Made by a program: the position numbers and the translations under genes
DNA from: Propionicimonas sp.
GTDB lineage: Bacteria; Actinomycetota; Actinomycetes; Propionibacteriales; Propionibacteriaceae
DNA: 64,000 bases
Assembly: GCA_013791955.1 (NCBI GenBank)
Contig: VMSW01000007.1
Location: forward strand, 1,488,001-1,552,000
Reading direction: 5' to 3'
Part shown: one piece after another, positions 7,651 through 16,677 of the stretch
Layout: each line of letters starts with the position of its first letter
Position numbering within the stretch: position 1 is the first letter of the stretch
Notes under the pieces: generated by a model
What the model saw: only the letters and a program-made list of their open reading frames with translations
Database searches by the model: none
What the model was told of the DNA's origin: nothing

Positions 7651-8411
7651 CACTTGGCCGCGGCGGCCTGCACCGCAGCCTTCAGCGGACCGGCCGTCAA
7701 CAGGTTGCCTTCGAACTGGGTTCCATTGATCAGCACCGTGGGAGTGCTTTGGATTCCATCGGTGAAGGCCGCGTTGGTTGAGCTGGTCACAAAGTCGGCA
7801 TAGGTGAGGCTGGCGAAGGTGTCGATGGTGGCCTGAGTCACCCCAACTTGGGTGGCCAGCAGCGCAATTTCCTCGTCGGTCAGCCCAGTGGTGTTCTCTT
7901 CGGGCTGGTTGGCGAACAGCGCCGAGTTGAAGGCCATCATCTTGTCGGGCTCAGCCTTGGCCACGCTCACTAGGGCGTTGGCTGCCCGAGTGGAGTATTT
8001 GGTTCCCATGGAGGCGTCATCGAGGAAGTTCATCGGATGGATCCGCACTGCCGCCTCACCGGAGGCAACCAGCGCATCCAGATCGGCGCTATTGGCCTGC
8101 TCAGTCTGGCCGCAGTAGGGGCAGATGTAGTCCTGGTAGATGTCGATGATCACCGGCGCATCGGCCTTACCGGCCATCACGGTGTATTCCGTGTTGACCT
8201 TGACCGCAATCGGCTTGGTGGCTTGGGAGCCGTAGGTCAACACCGCCCAGATGATGCCGCCGATCAGTGCGATCGCGCCGAGGCCGACCGCGACGTAGGT
8301 GATGATATTGCGGACTCGCTGTTCCTTCGCTGCCCGCTCCTGTTCCAGCCGCAGTTGCTGGCGCTTGCTGGTCGGATCGGACGGCTGCCGGGTGGGCTCT
8401 TGCTTGCTCAT
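7650..8411 (-). CDS. Membrane-anchored DsbA/MdbA-like thiol-disulfide oxidoreductase
   Basis: A 253-residue protein with a charged cytoplasmic N-terminus (residues 1-34), one membrane anchor (about 36-60) and an extracytoplasmic thioredoxin fold of the DsbA/thioredoxin_4 type. The redox motif CPYC lies in DIYQDYICPYCGQ (about 104-107) and a cis-Pro loop is visible as QSTPTVLINGT (about 221-231). It should introduce disulfides into exported proteins, with VKOR as the partner that regenerates it; the two genes overlap. The ATG at 8411 has AGGAG at a suitable distance. Confidence 0.92.
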   Translation of the reverse strand: MSKQEPTRQPSDPTSKRQQLRLEQERAAKEQRVRNIITYVAVGLGAIALIGGIIWAVLTYGSQATKPIAVKVNTEYTVMAGKADAPVIIDIYQDYICPYCGQTEQANSADLDALVASGEAAVRIHPMNFLDDASMGTKYSTRAANALVSVAKAEPDKMMAFNSALFANQPEENTTGLTDEEIALLATQVGVTQATIDTFASLTYADFVTSSTNAAFTDGIQSTPTVLINGTQFEGNLLTAGPLKAAVQAAAAK

Positions 8412-8534
8412 GGGTTTCTCCTGATCTGAAAGTCTGATTTGGGTTGGCCGGCCTGCGCCGCAGCAGCGGCCGAGAAACCGGCAGGGTGTGCTGCACCGGC
8501 CGTGGCGATTCAGGCGCCTAGCGGGCAGCGGTGG

Positions 8535-9017
8535 TCAGCAGTGGGCGCCGGGCGGTCCGCGTCGCTGGGACGGCAGATGAGCCAGCTGCGCACGATGCGG
8601 CTGGTTACGGACGGGAATCGGGACTGGTCGAAGAGCCGGCAAACCGACGGTCGGCACCGGCAGCCAGCGGCGGAACCACGAGCCGACCCGCCGCGTTACC
8701 CGCCGCAGGGCGATGCCCGCACCCAAACCAATCAGCACGGTCGCGAGCCCGACGGTCAGCACCGAAAGCGAGACTGCGAAAGTGAAGCTCACCACTGGGG
8801 CCAGGCTGCTGGTGGCCAAATAGCCACCCTGAGCGCAGGCTGCGCTTTCGGCAATCAGGTGCAGGTGCAGGCCGATCCAGCTTTGTTCCGGCGACAACCC
8901 CAGACAAACCGATGGGTCAGCCACCACCCGAAGCAGCGGGCCGACCCCGGCCAAGCCGACGCCACCGACGGCGGCACTCAGTGCCCCCTGAACGGCTCGC
9001 CTGCGCTGACTGGTCAT
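8535..9017 (-). CDS. Uncharacterised small membrane protein
   Basis: A 160-residue protein. I choose the ATG at 9017 (MTSQRRRAVQGAL) because GGAG lies 6 bases upstream; an in-frame ATG at 9044 lacks a ribosome site. Two hydrophobic stretches (about residues 8-32 and 68-102) flank an external-looking loop with two Cys residues, and the C-terminal 50 residues are Arg/Pro rich. No family is recognised. It lies between the thioredoxin-fold gene and the deacetylase gene on the same strand and may be part of either transcript. Confidence 0.6.
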   Translation of the reverse strand: MTSQRRRAVQGALSAAVGGVGLAGVGPLLRVVADPSVCLGLSPEQSWIGLHLHLIAESAACAQGGYLATSSLAPVVSFTFAVSLSVLTVGLATVLIGLGAGIALRRVTRRVGSWFRRWLPVPTVGLPALRPVPIPVRNQPHRAQLAHLPSQRRGPPGAHC

Positions 9018-9079
9018 TCGACTCCTGTGGATTGCTACCGCCATCGTACTTGCCGAGGGTGGTGGGCTGGCCGAAGTGG

Positions 9080-10642
9080 CTAGCGGTGGTAGTACTTGTG
9101 GCCGGGCTTGGTGGTGCCAAGCAGCTGCGGCACCGTCACCAAGGTGAAGCCCTTGGCCCGCAATCCGTCGATGATTGCGGCATAGGCGGCCCGGGTTGTT
9201 GGGTGGATGTCGTGGGAGAGCACGATCGACCCGCTGCGGGTAGCTGCCAACACCCGCTTGGTCACCGTGGCGCTATTGCGGTCTTTCCAGTCCAACGGGT
9301 CAACATTCCACAGGATCTGCGCCAGGCCCAGTTCCGCTGCCACCTGGCTCACCGTGGCGTTGGTCGCCCCGTAAGGCGGACGCATCAGCGTTGGTTTGGG
9401 CGCGCCGGCTTTGACGATGACATCGGAGGTGCGGTTCAGCTCGCTGGTGATCGATTCAACGCTACGACGGGTTAGCTGCGGATGATCCCAGGTGTGGTTG
9501 CCGATGACGTGACCTTCGGCGACCATCCGCCGGATCAGCGCCGGATGCATGGCGGCGTTGCTGCCGACCATGAAGAAAGTGGCTGAGACCCCTTTTTCTT
9601 TGAGCACGTCCAACAGCTGGGCGGTGCCTGCCACTGGTCCATCATCGAAGGTGAGGGCCACGCATTTCAGCTTGGCGCAGTTCACCGACGGACTCGGCTT
9701 GGTGGGCTTGGCGGTCGGTGTCTGGGTGGTCGGCTTGGTCGACGGGGTGGCCGTGGTGGGCTTGGTCGAGTGGGTCGTCGCCGAAGTGGGGGTAGCGCCA
9801 CCCAAGGCCGGGTCGCTGGGTGTCACGGCTGCGGCACGAGCCAGCTTGCCGAAATCAGACAGCAACCCCTCGCCTGACAACGTCACCGCGATCGGCTTCT
9901 CCAACTGATTGATCTGCCTGCGGTCGAACTCGACCCAGAGCTGGCCGGTGGTGGTGAAACCGACGCCGTCGATCCCTTCCCAGTCGCCATCAAACTCTTT
10001 GGCGAGCGTGTCCGCGTCGAGGTCGGTATTGGTCTTGGCGGCCGCTCGCACCCGGTCAAAAAAGGTCTGCGAGGCGTCCGGGGCAATCAGGTCCTGCGAC
10101 GGTCGTTCCGCACCGATGGCCGGATCCCACCAGGCGATCTGGATTTTGCCGGAGAAGGTCTGATCCGTGGCCAGTTCAACGGTCGACAGCCGCACCCCGA
10201 TTGCCTTCGGTGAGGCCCCGACCAGGCCCCAGGTCACCGACAACTCCGGGTAGGGCGGCTTGGGCGTGCCTGGGGCCAACTCCTTGAACCGTTGCACCTG
10301 CGGCTCCAGCTCAGTGCGCAGCACTTTGGTCCAAGGCAGCGCCCCCGGCACCTTGGGCAGGCTGAGGTAGAGGTATTGCCCGGCCTTGAGCCCCTCTTCG
10401 ACGCTGGACTCAACTCCGGAAATCACCGTCGGATCCAGGGTGACCACCACTCCGGGCGGCGCGTCAGTGGTCACGGCCGCAGACCCGGTCGGGTAGGGCG
10501 GCTGCGCGCCACAGCCAGCGGCGAGCACTAGCACCGAAAGCGCCCAGACCAGCGCGGCCATTGGCCGACGCTTTCCGAAGCGGCTGGTCGCCACGGCGCC
10601 CGCCCATCCACTACCGCTGTGCGCCGACTCTGTGGGGACCAC
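9080..10642 (-). CDS. Secreted polysaccharide deacetylase (NodB domain)
   Basis: A 520-residue exported protein. The N-terminus has a hydrophobic segment ending in LAAGC (Cys44), consistent with a lipoprotein. Residues about 55-280 form an uncharacterised region that may be DUF3298/PdaC-like; about 285-330 is a Thr/Pro/Lys-rich linker; the C-terminal 200 residues are a NodB domain. Catalytic motifs are TFDDGP, the zinc-binding GNHTWDHP, and RPPYG. The GTG at 10642 is supported by AAGGAG 7 bases upstream. Such enzymes remove acetyl groups from peptidoglycan or other cell-wall glycans; the exact substrate is not visible. Confidence 0.92.
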   Translation of the reverse strand: MVPTESAHSGSGWAGAVATSRFGKRRPMAALVWALSVLVLAAGCGAQPPYPTGSAAVTTDAPPGVVVTLDPTVISGVESSVEEGLKAGQYLYLSLPKVPGALPWTKVLRTELEPQVQRFKELAPGTPKPPYPELSVTWGLVGASPKAIGVRLSTVELATDQTFSGKIQIAWWDPAIGAERPSQDLIAPDASQTFFDRVRAAAKTNTDLDADTLAKEFDGDWEGIDGVGFTTTGQLWVEFDRRQINQLEKPIAVTLSGEGLLSDFGKLARAAAVTPSDPALGGATPTSATTHSTKPTTATPSTKPTTQTPTAKPTKPSPSVNCAKLKCVALTFDDGPVAGTAQLLDVLKEKGVSATFFMVGSNAAMHPALIRRMVAEGHVIGNHTWDHPQLTRRSVESITSELNRTSDVIVKAGAPKPTLMRPPYGATNATVSQVAAELGLAQILWNVDPLDWKDRNSATVTKRVLAATRSGSIVLSHDIHPTTRAAYAAIIDGLRAKGFTLVTVPQLLGTTKPGHKYYHR

Positions 10643-10746
10643 GACGTCTCCTTCTACCCGGGGTCTTCAGCTAACCAGACCGGCTACCAGCAGGGCGGGC
10701 TTTGGTGATGGTTTCCGCAGGTGGCGGGCAACCGGTGCAGGTGCGG

Positions 10747-11502
10747 TCAGGAGCCGGTGACCCACAGCTTGATCACCATCAGGTCTTCTCGGCCGAAGTT
10801 GGCCGCCCAGAAATACCAGGGGGTGGCCCGGCCGAGGTGGCTCGCGGTCAGACCGGCCCGTTTGGCGATCCAGGTGGCTCGATAGACGTGAAACTCGTCG
10901 GTGACCAGCACCACCTGGTAGCCCGCGGACAGCCGAGAGTCGAGCAGCGCTTTGGCGAAGGCGAAGTTCTCCTCAGTTGAGGTGGCTTTGTCTTCGACCA
11001 CGACCAGTTCGGTCGGCACGCCGTGCTCGGTGAGGTAGGCACCCATGGCCACGCCTTCGGGCAGATTCTCCTGGGGCCCTTGGCCACCGCTGACCACGAT
11101 CAGCGCCGACGGGTTGCGCTGGTGGTAGGCCAGGGCCACATCCAGGCGTCCGACCAGGGTGCGGGAGAGCTCGTCACCGTGGACGGCAGCGCCGAGCACG
11201 ATCACCGCATCTTCGTCGTAGGTGGCGCTCTGCTGGCTGCCGTAGACCACCAGGAAGCCGGACAGCCCGGCCAACCCAGCCAGCGCCAGCGAAGCGGCTA
11301 GGACCACCGGCCACCGGGCGCGGTCGAACCAGAGACCCCAGGCCGCGAATCCGAGCCCCAACAGTGCGGCCAGCCCGGTGCCGATGGTGAGGTTGGCAGT
11401 CAGGGCCAGCCAGATCGCGTTGGCGGTGAACGCCGCGCCGAGCACCAGCAGCACCGCCCGCAATGCCCTCCGACCCCAATTCAGCCCAGCCACAACCGAC
11501 AC
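10747..11502 (-). CDS. YdcF-like DUF218 membrane protein
   Basis: A 251-residue protein from the GTG at 11502, with about four membrane helices in residues 5-100 followed by a DUF218 domain. Domain motifs include AVIVLGAAVHGDELS, VSGGQG, DKATSTEENFAFAKALL and VTDEFHVYRA. DUF218 proteins (YdcF, SanA, ElyC) act in envelope or cell-wall lipid-carrier processes, but biochemical roles are poorly defined. A longer reading from an ATG at 11601 would overlap the antiterminator gene by 59 bases, so I prefer the shorter form, which leaves a 40-base gap. Confidence 0.8.
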   Translation of the reverse strand: MSVVAGLNWGRRALRAVLLVLGAAFTANAIWLALTANLTIGTGLAALLGLGFAAWGLWFDRARWPVVLAASLALAGLAGLSGFLVVYGSQQSATYDEDAVIVLGAAVHGDELSRTLVGRLDVALAYHQRNPSALIVVSGGQGPQENLPEGVAMGAYLTEHGVPTELVVVEDKATSTEENFAFAKALLDSRLSAGYQVVLVTDEFHVYRATWIAKRAGLTASHLGRATPWYFWAANFGREDLMVIKLWVTGS

Positions 11503-11542
11503 CCTATTCGGCGGCCAAATCGGCCGACTCCCGCCCGGAGGC

Positions 11543-12379
11543 TCAGGCGGGATCGGCCGCCACCCTGGCCACGTGGAGCGCCAGATAGGAGATCTCGTCA
11601 TCGGTGAGCGTCGACCCTAGACGCAGTTCCAACAGCGCAGCCAGGCGAATCGCACATTCCACCGCTTCGGGGTAGGCAGCCCGGATGGCCACCCCGATTC
11701 CGGTGTGTTCAGCATCGAGTTGCTTGTGCTGATGGATCCGGACGAAGAGGTAACGCAGGTGGGTGATAAACCGGCCCACGCTCACACTGTCGGCGCCAAG
11801 CTGCAGCGCGAAGGTCTTCTCGATCACCGCGACCATCTGCTGAATCAGCCCGGTCATCGTGTAGGTGTAGGAGAGATCACCGGTGGCGAAACCCGCATTC
11901 ACCAGGTGCAATGCCAGCCCGACCGCTTCCGCCGGCGGCAGCACCGTCCCGGCGCGGTCGTTGATCGCACCGAGCAGCGCGTCCGCCTGGCGGTACTCCT
12001 CGGCGTACAGATGCTGCACTTCGGCCTGTAGCGGGTAGTCCAGCACCAACCCGGCCAGTTGACGCTTCAAGGCGAAGCTCACGTGATCGGCCAGGGCGAT
12101 CACCAGCGCCGGGTTGCGCAACAGCACGTCCAAGCCGACGTCGGCCACCGCGGCGATGACCAGGCTGATGTGCTCGGGCGGGATCCCAGCCAGCAGCTGG
12201 GCCAAGTGATCGGGGTCGCGGCCGTCGGTGGGCACGAAGGTGCGCACGACTTTGGTGGCATCAACTTCCTGACCTGGCCGAGCCTGGAAGCCCAGGCCCC
12301 GGCCGGTCAGGATCACTTCACTGCCGTCGGCGGCAGCCGCGAGCACGACATTGTTGTTGAAGACGCGCAGTATCTCCAT
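11543..12379 (-). CDS. BglG/LicT-family transcription antiterminator
   Basis: A 278-residue RNA-binding antiterminator. The N-terminal CAT domain starts MEILRVFNNNVVLA and includes TGRGLGFQARPGQEVD. Two PTS regulation domains follow (about 65-170 and 175-278) with conserved His in DHVSFALKR and FITHLRYLFVR. These proteins are controlled by PTS phosphorylation and bind a RAT RNA to block a leader terminator. A RAT/terminator pair lies upstream of the adjacent PTS gene at 14518-14581, the obvious target. The ATG at 12379 matches the family start; the frame extends to 12415. The gene follows the permease by 57 bases in one operon. Confidence 0.93.
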   Translation of the reverse strand: MEILRVFNNNVVLAAAADGSEVILTGRGLGFQARPGQEVDATKVVRTFVPTDGRDPDHLAQLLAGIPPEHISLVIAAVADVGLDVLLRNPALVIALADHVSFALKRQLAGLVLDYPLQAEVQHLYAEEYRQADALLGAINDRAGTVLPPAEAVGLALHLVNAGFATGDLSYTYTMTGLIQQMVAVIEKTFALQLGADSVSVGRFITHLRYLFVRIHQHKQLDAEHTGIGVAIRAAYPEAVECAIRLAALLELRLGSTLTDDEISYLALHVARVAADPA

Positions 12380-12436
12380 GCCGAGCCCAGTCTCCCTGCC
12401 GCTAGCCACCACCAAGTATCCCGAAGGATGTTGCCA

Positions 12437-14482
12437 TCAGGGGGTGACGTCGATCACCGGATCGCCGGAGGCCACCTCGCGAACATCCCTTGGAGTCACT
12501 TTGGCCAAGGCAAAGGTGTTGGTGATCACCACGATGGTGGTCGAATCGAAGCCGGCCTTCTCGACCTCGGCCAGATCGACCTCCACCAGCAGGTCCCCGG
12601 CTTGGACCCGCTGGTCTTTCACCACGGCCACTTTGAAGCCCTTGCCAGCCATCCGGACGGTGTCGATGCCGACGTGCACCAGCGTCTCGACGCCGTCATC
12701 GGTCTTGATCCCGAAGGCGTGCCCGGTTTCGGCGGCAGTGACCACCAACCCGGAGACCGGGGCGATGATGCGTCCGTTCACCGGCACGATGCCCACTCCT
12801 TCACCCAGGGCTTTGGACGCGAACACCTTGTCGTTGACATCGATCAGGGGCACCACCTTGCCGGCCACCGGAGCGGCGACCACTTCGGTGGCCACCAGGG
12901 TCGCGGTGGCGGTGCCGCCGCCGACCGCCGCGGCCGCAGCCATGGTGGCAGTGGTGGCGGCGGGCTTACCGCCAGCCTTTTCCTGGGCCAGATCAGCTTC
13001 GGCCTGGTCGCGAGCGGCCAGGGCCTCGGCCCGCTGTTCCGGGGTGCGGTAGTCGGAGATGATCACCAGGACCATTGCGGTGAAGAACGCGAAGGTGATT
13101 GAAAGCCCATAGACCCACATTGGCCGGAACACCGGGATCGTAAACAGTGAGGTGAAGGCGAATGCGCTGGTCTGCACGCCACCAAGCACACCGGTGGTGA
13201 CGCCACCGACAAGACAGCCGACCAGCATCCGCGGGTAGATGCGCTTGAAGCGCAAATGGATGCCGTAAAGCGACGGTTCGGAGATGCCGCCGAGCAGACC
13301 AGCGGCCAGCGCGCCGGTGGCGGTCTGACGCATTTGAATGTCCCGATCACGCCAGGACAGGAACAGCACCCCAGCGGTGGCCCCGAAGCAGGCGAAGTTC
13401 CACGAGCCCATCGGGCCCTGGATGAAGTCGTAGCCGAGGGTCTGAATGTTCACCAGCATCAGGGCGTTCAGCGGCCAGTGCAGGCCCAGCGGTACCAAGA
13501 ACGGGTAGAGCAGCGGAATGAGGATCGCGAAGACGAACGGGGCGTTGGTGTTCAGCCAGGCCAGTCCCCCACCCAGACCGTTACCCATCCAGATGCCTAG
13601 CGGACCAATCAGGAAAGCGGTTATCGGGATCATGATCAGCATTGAGAAGAACGGCACGAACACCATCTGAATGTTCTCGGGGAAGATCTTCTTCAAACCT
13701 TTATAGACCACGGCCAGCAGCGCCACCATGATCAGCGGGACGAACACCTGGCCGCCATAGTCGTTGAGCTGCATCGGGATGCCGAAGATGTTGGCCACAC
13801 ACGACTCGGTGCCCAAAAGCGGGTTCTTGGTGCAGACCGTGGTGGCCGCGGTGGTCAGCTTTGCGAACTCCGGGGTCATCACCGCGCCCATCACGGTGGC
13901 TCCCACCCAGGGATCAATTTCCAGTTTCTTGGCTGCGTTGTAGGCAACCATGATCGGCAGGAAGTAGAACACCGAACGCCACATCGTGTCCCAGAAGATC
14001 CAGCCAGCTGGCTTGTCGGCACTGCGGAAGTCGATGACGCCGAAGGCGTCGAGGATGGCGGCGAAGGCGATGATCAGCGACGCACCCAGCAACACCCCTA
14101 GTAGAGGCCGAAACGAGTCGGACAGATACTCGAAGAAGGCGTCCAACCAGGCAACCTTGCCTCTGGCCTTTGCCCGTTCAGCAGCCTTGACATCGGCATC
14201 AGAGGTCCCCTTACCGACACTGGCCATCTCGGGCAGGCCCATGATCTTGGTGAACATGGTCTGCACCGCACCGCCAATCACGACCTGGTAGCGATCTCCT
14301 GATTGCGGGACGGCCCCCAACACTGCGGGCACGGCCTCCAAACCGGACTGGTCCACCTTTGAAGCGTCGGCTAGTTCGAAGCGAAGCCTGGTGGCACAGT
14401 GCGTCAGGCTGAGGATGTTCCCGGCACCGCCCACATTCGCGACGATCTGCGCGGCCGCATCGGTTTTAGTTGGAGACTCCAT
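12437..14482 (-). CDS. PTS beta-glucoside-type EIIBCA permease
   Basis: A 681-residue three-domain PTS transporter that imports and phosphorylates a sugar. EIIB is at the N-terminus with the phospho-Cys in LTHCATRLRF (about residue 26). EIIC (about 105-460) has roughly ten helices with GGISEPSLYGIHLRFKR. EIIA is at the C-terminus with the active-site region ETLVHVGIDTVRM. Domain order B-C-A matches BglF/BglP. The ATG at 14482 has AGGAAC upstream; an upstream ATG in the leader is less likely. Expression should depend on the antiterminator encoded next. No phospho-beta-glucosidase is nearby, so the sugar (aryl-glucoside, sucrose or trehalose class) is uncertain. Confidence 0.93.
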   Translation of the reverse strand: MESPTKTDAAAQIVANVGGAGNILSLTHCATRLRFELADASKVDQSGLEAVPAVLGAVPQSGDRYQVVIGGAVQTMFTKIMGLPEMASVGKGTSDADVKAAERAKARGKVAWLDAFFEYLSDSFRPLLGVLLGASLIIAFAAILDAFGVIDFRSADKPAGWIFWDTMWRSVFYFLPIMVAYNAAKKLEIDPWVGATVMGAVMTPEFAKLTTAATTVCTKNPLLGTESCVANIFGIPMQLNDYGGQVFVPLIMVALLAVVYKGLKKIFPENIQMVFVPFFSMLIMIPITAFLIGPLGIWMGNGLGGGLAWLNTNAPFVFAILIPLLYPFLVPLGLHWPLNALMLVNIQTLGYDFIQGPMGSWNFACFGATAGVLFLSWRDRDIQMRQTATGALAAGLLGGISEPSLYGIHLRFKRIYPRMLVGCLVGGVTTGVLGGVQTSAFAFTSLFTIPVFRPMWVYGLSITFAFFTAMVLVIISDYRTPEQRAEALAARDQAEADLAQEKAGGKPAATTATMAAAAAVGGGTATATLVATEVVAAPVAGKVVPLIDVNDKVFASKALGEGVGIVPVNGRIIAPVSGLVVTAAETGHAFGIKTDDGVETLVHVGIDTVRMAGKGFKVAVVKDQRVQAGDLLVEVDLAEVEKAGFDSTTIVVITNTFALAKVTPRDVREVASGDPVIDVTP

Positions 14483-14517
14483 CGTCTGTTCCTTGTCTGC
14501 TAGGCCCGCGTTGGCGC

Positions 14518-14558
14518 AAACAAAAAGACCCGAGACGCGCCCGGGGCGTCTCAGGTCT
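14518..14558 (-). terminator. Leader terminator controlled by antitermination
   Basis: The minus-strand RNA forms a stem AGACCTGAGACGC / GCGTCTCGGGTCT with a CCCGGGC loop, followed by TTTTTGTTT. This is a textbook Rho-independent terminator 36 bases before the PTS start. Its 5' arm shares bases with the RAT site. Confidence 0.93.
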
Positions 14559-14581
14559 TGCCCCATTGCGGGTAACAATCC
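14554..14581 (-). promoter_or_regulatory. RAT antiterminator site for the BglG-family protein
   Basis: The minus-strand RNA begins GGATTGTTACC and ends GGGGCAAGACC, matching the consensus of ribonucleic antiterminator sites (GGATTGTTACTGC...GGCAAAACC). Its last bases overlap the first arm of the terminator stem, so protein-stabilised RAT folding excludes the terminator and allows PTS transcription. Confidence 0.92.
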
Positions 14582-14654
14582 GAGTGCTAAATCACTTTGA
14601 GACTAACACGACCGACCGGCTCGGGGAACCCGTATCACCGAAGGGATTGCTGAA

Positions 14655-15929
14655 TCAGTGTGGAATCTCGGGCAACTCGATCACCACGCGTCCCCCGTGC
14701 GCTCGCGGCGGCGACGTGGTGCACCCTCCGTGGGCCGCCTCGACCAGCCGGCGCACGATCTGCAACCCCATTCCCGAGGTGCCCGGCTTGGGCTCACCGG
14801 GTTTCACCGGGAAGCCCGGGCCTTCGTCGGTGACTGCCAGCTCAACCCGGCCCATGCCTACTGAGAGGTTGATGGCGAAGGCGATGCCGTCAGGGGTGTG
14901 AGCGAAGATGTTGTCCAAGCAGATGTCCACCACGTCACCCATGTCGAGCGCGCTCAGGCCGACGCGCACCCGTCCATCAGGCAAACTGACGGTGAAGGCG
15001 CGTCCCTGATCTTCGGCAAGCGGCCGCCAGAACTCCGCCCGAGCCGACACCACAGCAACGGCGTCACATGAGCCGGGTAGATCTTCGCGCAGCGGCCGCT
15101 GCGCCTCCCGGACGACCTCGTCGATCGCGGTCTGTAGCCCCACCACCGAATCGGCCAGGCCGGCGCGTAGCTGCGGATCGCTGACGTGTTCGGCCTCCAG
15201 GCGAAGGGCGGTCACCGGAGTACGCAGCCGATGGGCCAGGCCGCGCACATTGTCACGTTCGGCGGTCAGCAGCGTCTCGATTCGATCGGCCAGGCCGTTG
15301 AGCGCCGAGCCCAACTCGACTGTCTCCCGCGGGCCGGCCAGCGGCGCTCTGGCAGCCAAATCACCTTCTCGGAGCCGATGGGCGGTCTCGGCCACCGACA
15401 ACAGCGGACGGCTGATGCCGCGGCCCACCTGAGCCCCCACCAGGACCGCCACCCCGCTGAGGAGCAGCCCCAGCCCGATGATGCTGGCCCAGGCCAGTGG
15501 CACTCCTTCGGCGAGTTGGTCGGCGGTCATCGCCGAGCGCACCACCACTACCCCGCCGTCGACCAACACCGGCACGTACACCCGTCCGCCAGCGGCGTCG
15601 TGCACCGAAAAAGCCTGGCCCTGCTTGGCCTGCAGATAGGCCGGGTCGGTGGCGGCATCGTCCCAGCGCACCCCGAGCACCTGCCCGTCGGCGAGCACGA
15701 CGCTGGTTTGAGCTGCGGAGCGCTCCAAGCTGGGCTGGATTACCTCAGCCAGCCGCGGGTCATCATGCAGGCTGGAGACCAGTACGGCGATGGTGTTGGC
15801 CTGCTGACTGGCTGCGGCCATCCCCCGATCCTCGGCCAGGGTGCGCACCAGGAGCAGCAGCGGGATCACGAAGGACACCACGATGGCGGTGCTGATCACC
15901 GCCAGCAGCAGACTGATTTGGCGGCGCAT
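14655..15929 (-). CDS. Two-component sensor histidine kinase
   Basis: A 424-residue kinase from the ATG at 15929, which overlaps the response-regulator stop (TGATG). Two membrane helices (about residues 8-30 and 138-162) bracket an extracytoplasmic sensor loop. A HAMP domain (about 163-215) precedes the phospho-His in GLAHRLRTPVTALRLEAE. The N box is LDNIFAHTPDG, and the ATP lid has DEGPGF and GTSGMGLQIVRRL. All catalytic motifs look intact. The stimulus is unknown. A frame extending to 16145 lies inside the regulator gene and is not used. Confidence 0.94.
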   Translation of the reverse strand: MRRQISLLLAVISTAIVVSFVIPLLLLVRTLAEDRGMAAASQQANTIAVLVSSLHDDPRLAEVIQPSLERSAAQTSVVLADGQVLGVRWDDAATDPAYLQAKQGQAFSVHDAAGGRVYVPVLVDGGVVVVRSAMTADQLAEGVPLAWASIIGLGLLLSGVAVLVGAQVGRGISRPLLSVAETAHRLREGDLAARAPLAGPRETVELGSALNGLADRIETLLTAERDNVRGLAHRLRTPVTALRLEAEHVSDPQLRAGLADSVVGLQTAIDEVVREAQRPLREDLPGSCDAVAVVSARAEFWRPLAEDQGRAFTVSLPDGRVRVGLSALDMGDVVDICLDNIFAHTPDGIAFAINLSVGMGRVELAVTDEGPGFPVKPGEPKPGTSGMGLQIVRRLVEAAHGGCTTSPPRAHGGRVVIELPEIPH

Positions 15930-16624
15930 CAGTCGTCCGATCCGGGCGGCGCTAGCCGCACCCCCACCCCGCGGACGGTGTGCAGATAGCGCGGTTCGGC
16001 CGCATTCTCGCCAAGCTTGCGACGCAACCAGCTCAGGTGGACGTCTACCGTGCGATCGCCGCCGTTCCCGAAGGGCAACCCCCACACTCCGGCCAGCATT
16101 TCGCGCTTGGTGACCACTTCGCCGGGACGGGTGGCCAGTAGCCACAGCAGGTCGAATTCCTTGCGCGAAAGCTCCACCTGCTCCCCGTCCACCCGGACGC
16201 GTCGGCTGGCCGGGTCAATCTCCAACTCGCCGATTCGCACGGCTGACTCCCCCGAGCTGCCCTGGGCTGAGCGGCGCAAGACGGCTCTAATTCGAGCGGC
16301 GAGCTGCTCGCTGCCGAAGGGCTTGACCAGATAGTCGTCCGCGCCGGAATCCAAGGCTCGGACCACCGTGTGGTCATCGTCCTGGGCGGTGACCACAATC
16401 ACCGGCACCTGGCTGACCGCGCGCAGCATGGTGAGTACCTCCAGGCCGCTGAGGTCGGGGAGGCCAAGGTCGAGTAACACCACTTCGGGTTGTTCCTGCA
16501 GCGCCATCGAGAGCCCGGCGGCCCCGGTTGCGGCCAGGGTGACCACATCACCGCGATCAGTCAGGCTGCGGTGCAGCAGCCGACCGATCGCCGGATCGTC
16601 CTCAACCACCAGCACCCGCGCCAT
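15929..16624 (-). CDS. OmpR/PhoB-type response regulator
   Basis: A 231-residue regulator. The receiver domain has the acidic pair in VLVVEDDPAIG, the phospho-Asp in VVLLDLGLPDLSG (about residue 51) and the Lys in DDYLVKPFG. A winged-helix DNA-binding domain follows (about 130-228, RKEFDLLWLLATRPGEVVTKREML and RTVDVHLSWLRRKLGE). The ATG at 16624 fits the family start. It is coupled to the sensor kinase gene and divergent from a small exported protein whose start is only 53 bases away, so that gene is a possible target. Confidence 0.95.
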   Translation of the reverse strand: MARVLVVEDDPAIGRLLHRSLTDRGDVVTLAATGAAGLSMALQEQPEVVLLDLGLPDLSGLEVLTMLRAVSQVPVIVVTAQDDDHTVVRALDSGADDYLVKPFGSEQLAARIRAVLRRSAQGSSGESAVRIGELEIDPASRRVRVDGEQVELSRKEFDLLWLLATRPGEVVTKREMLAGVWGLPFGNGGDRTVDVHLSWLRRKLGENAAEPRYLHTVRGVGVRLAPPGSDD

Positions 16625-16677
16625 GTCGGTAACGTACTCCAGCACCCGGAATTGAGGGGGGATGTCATGATTGGTGG

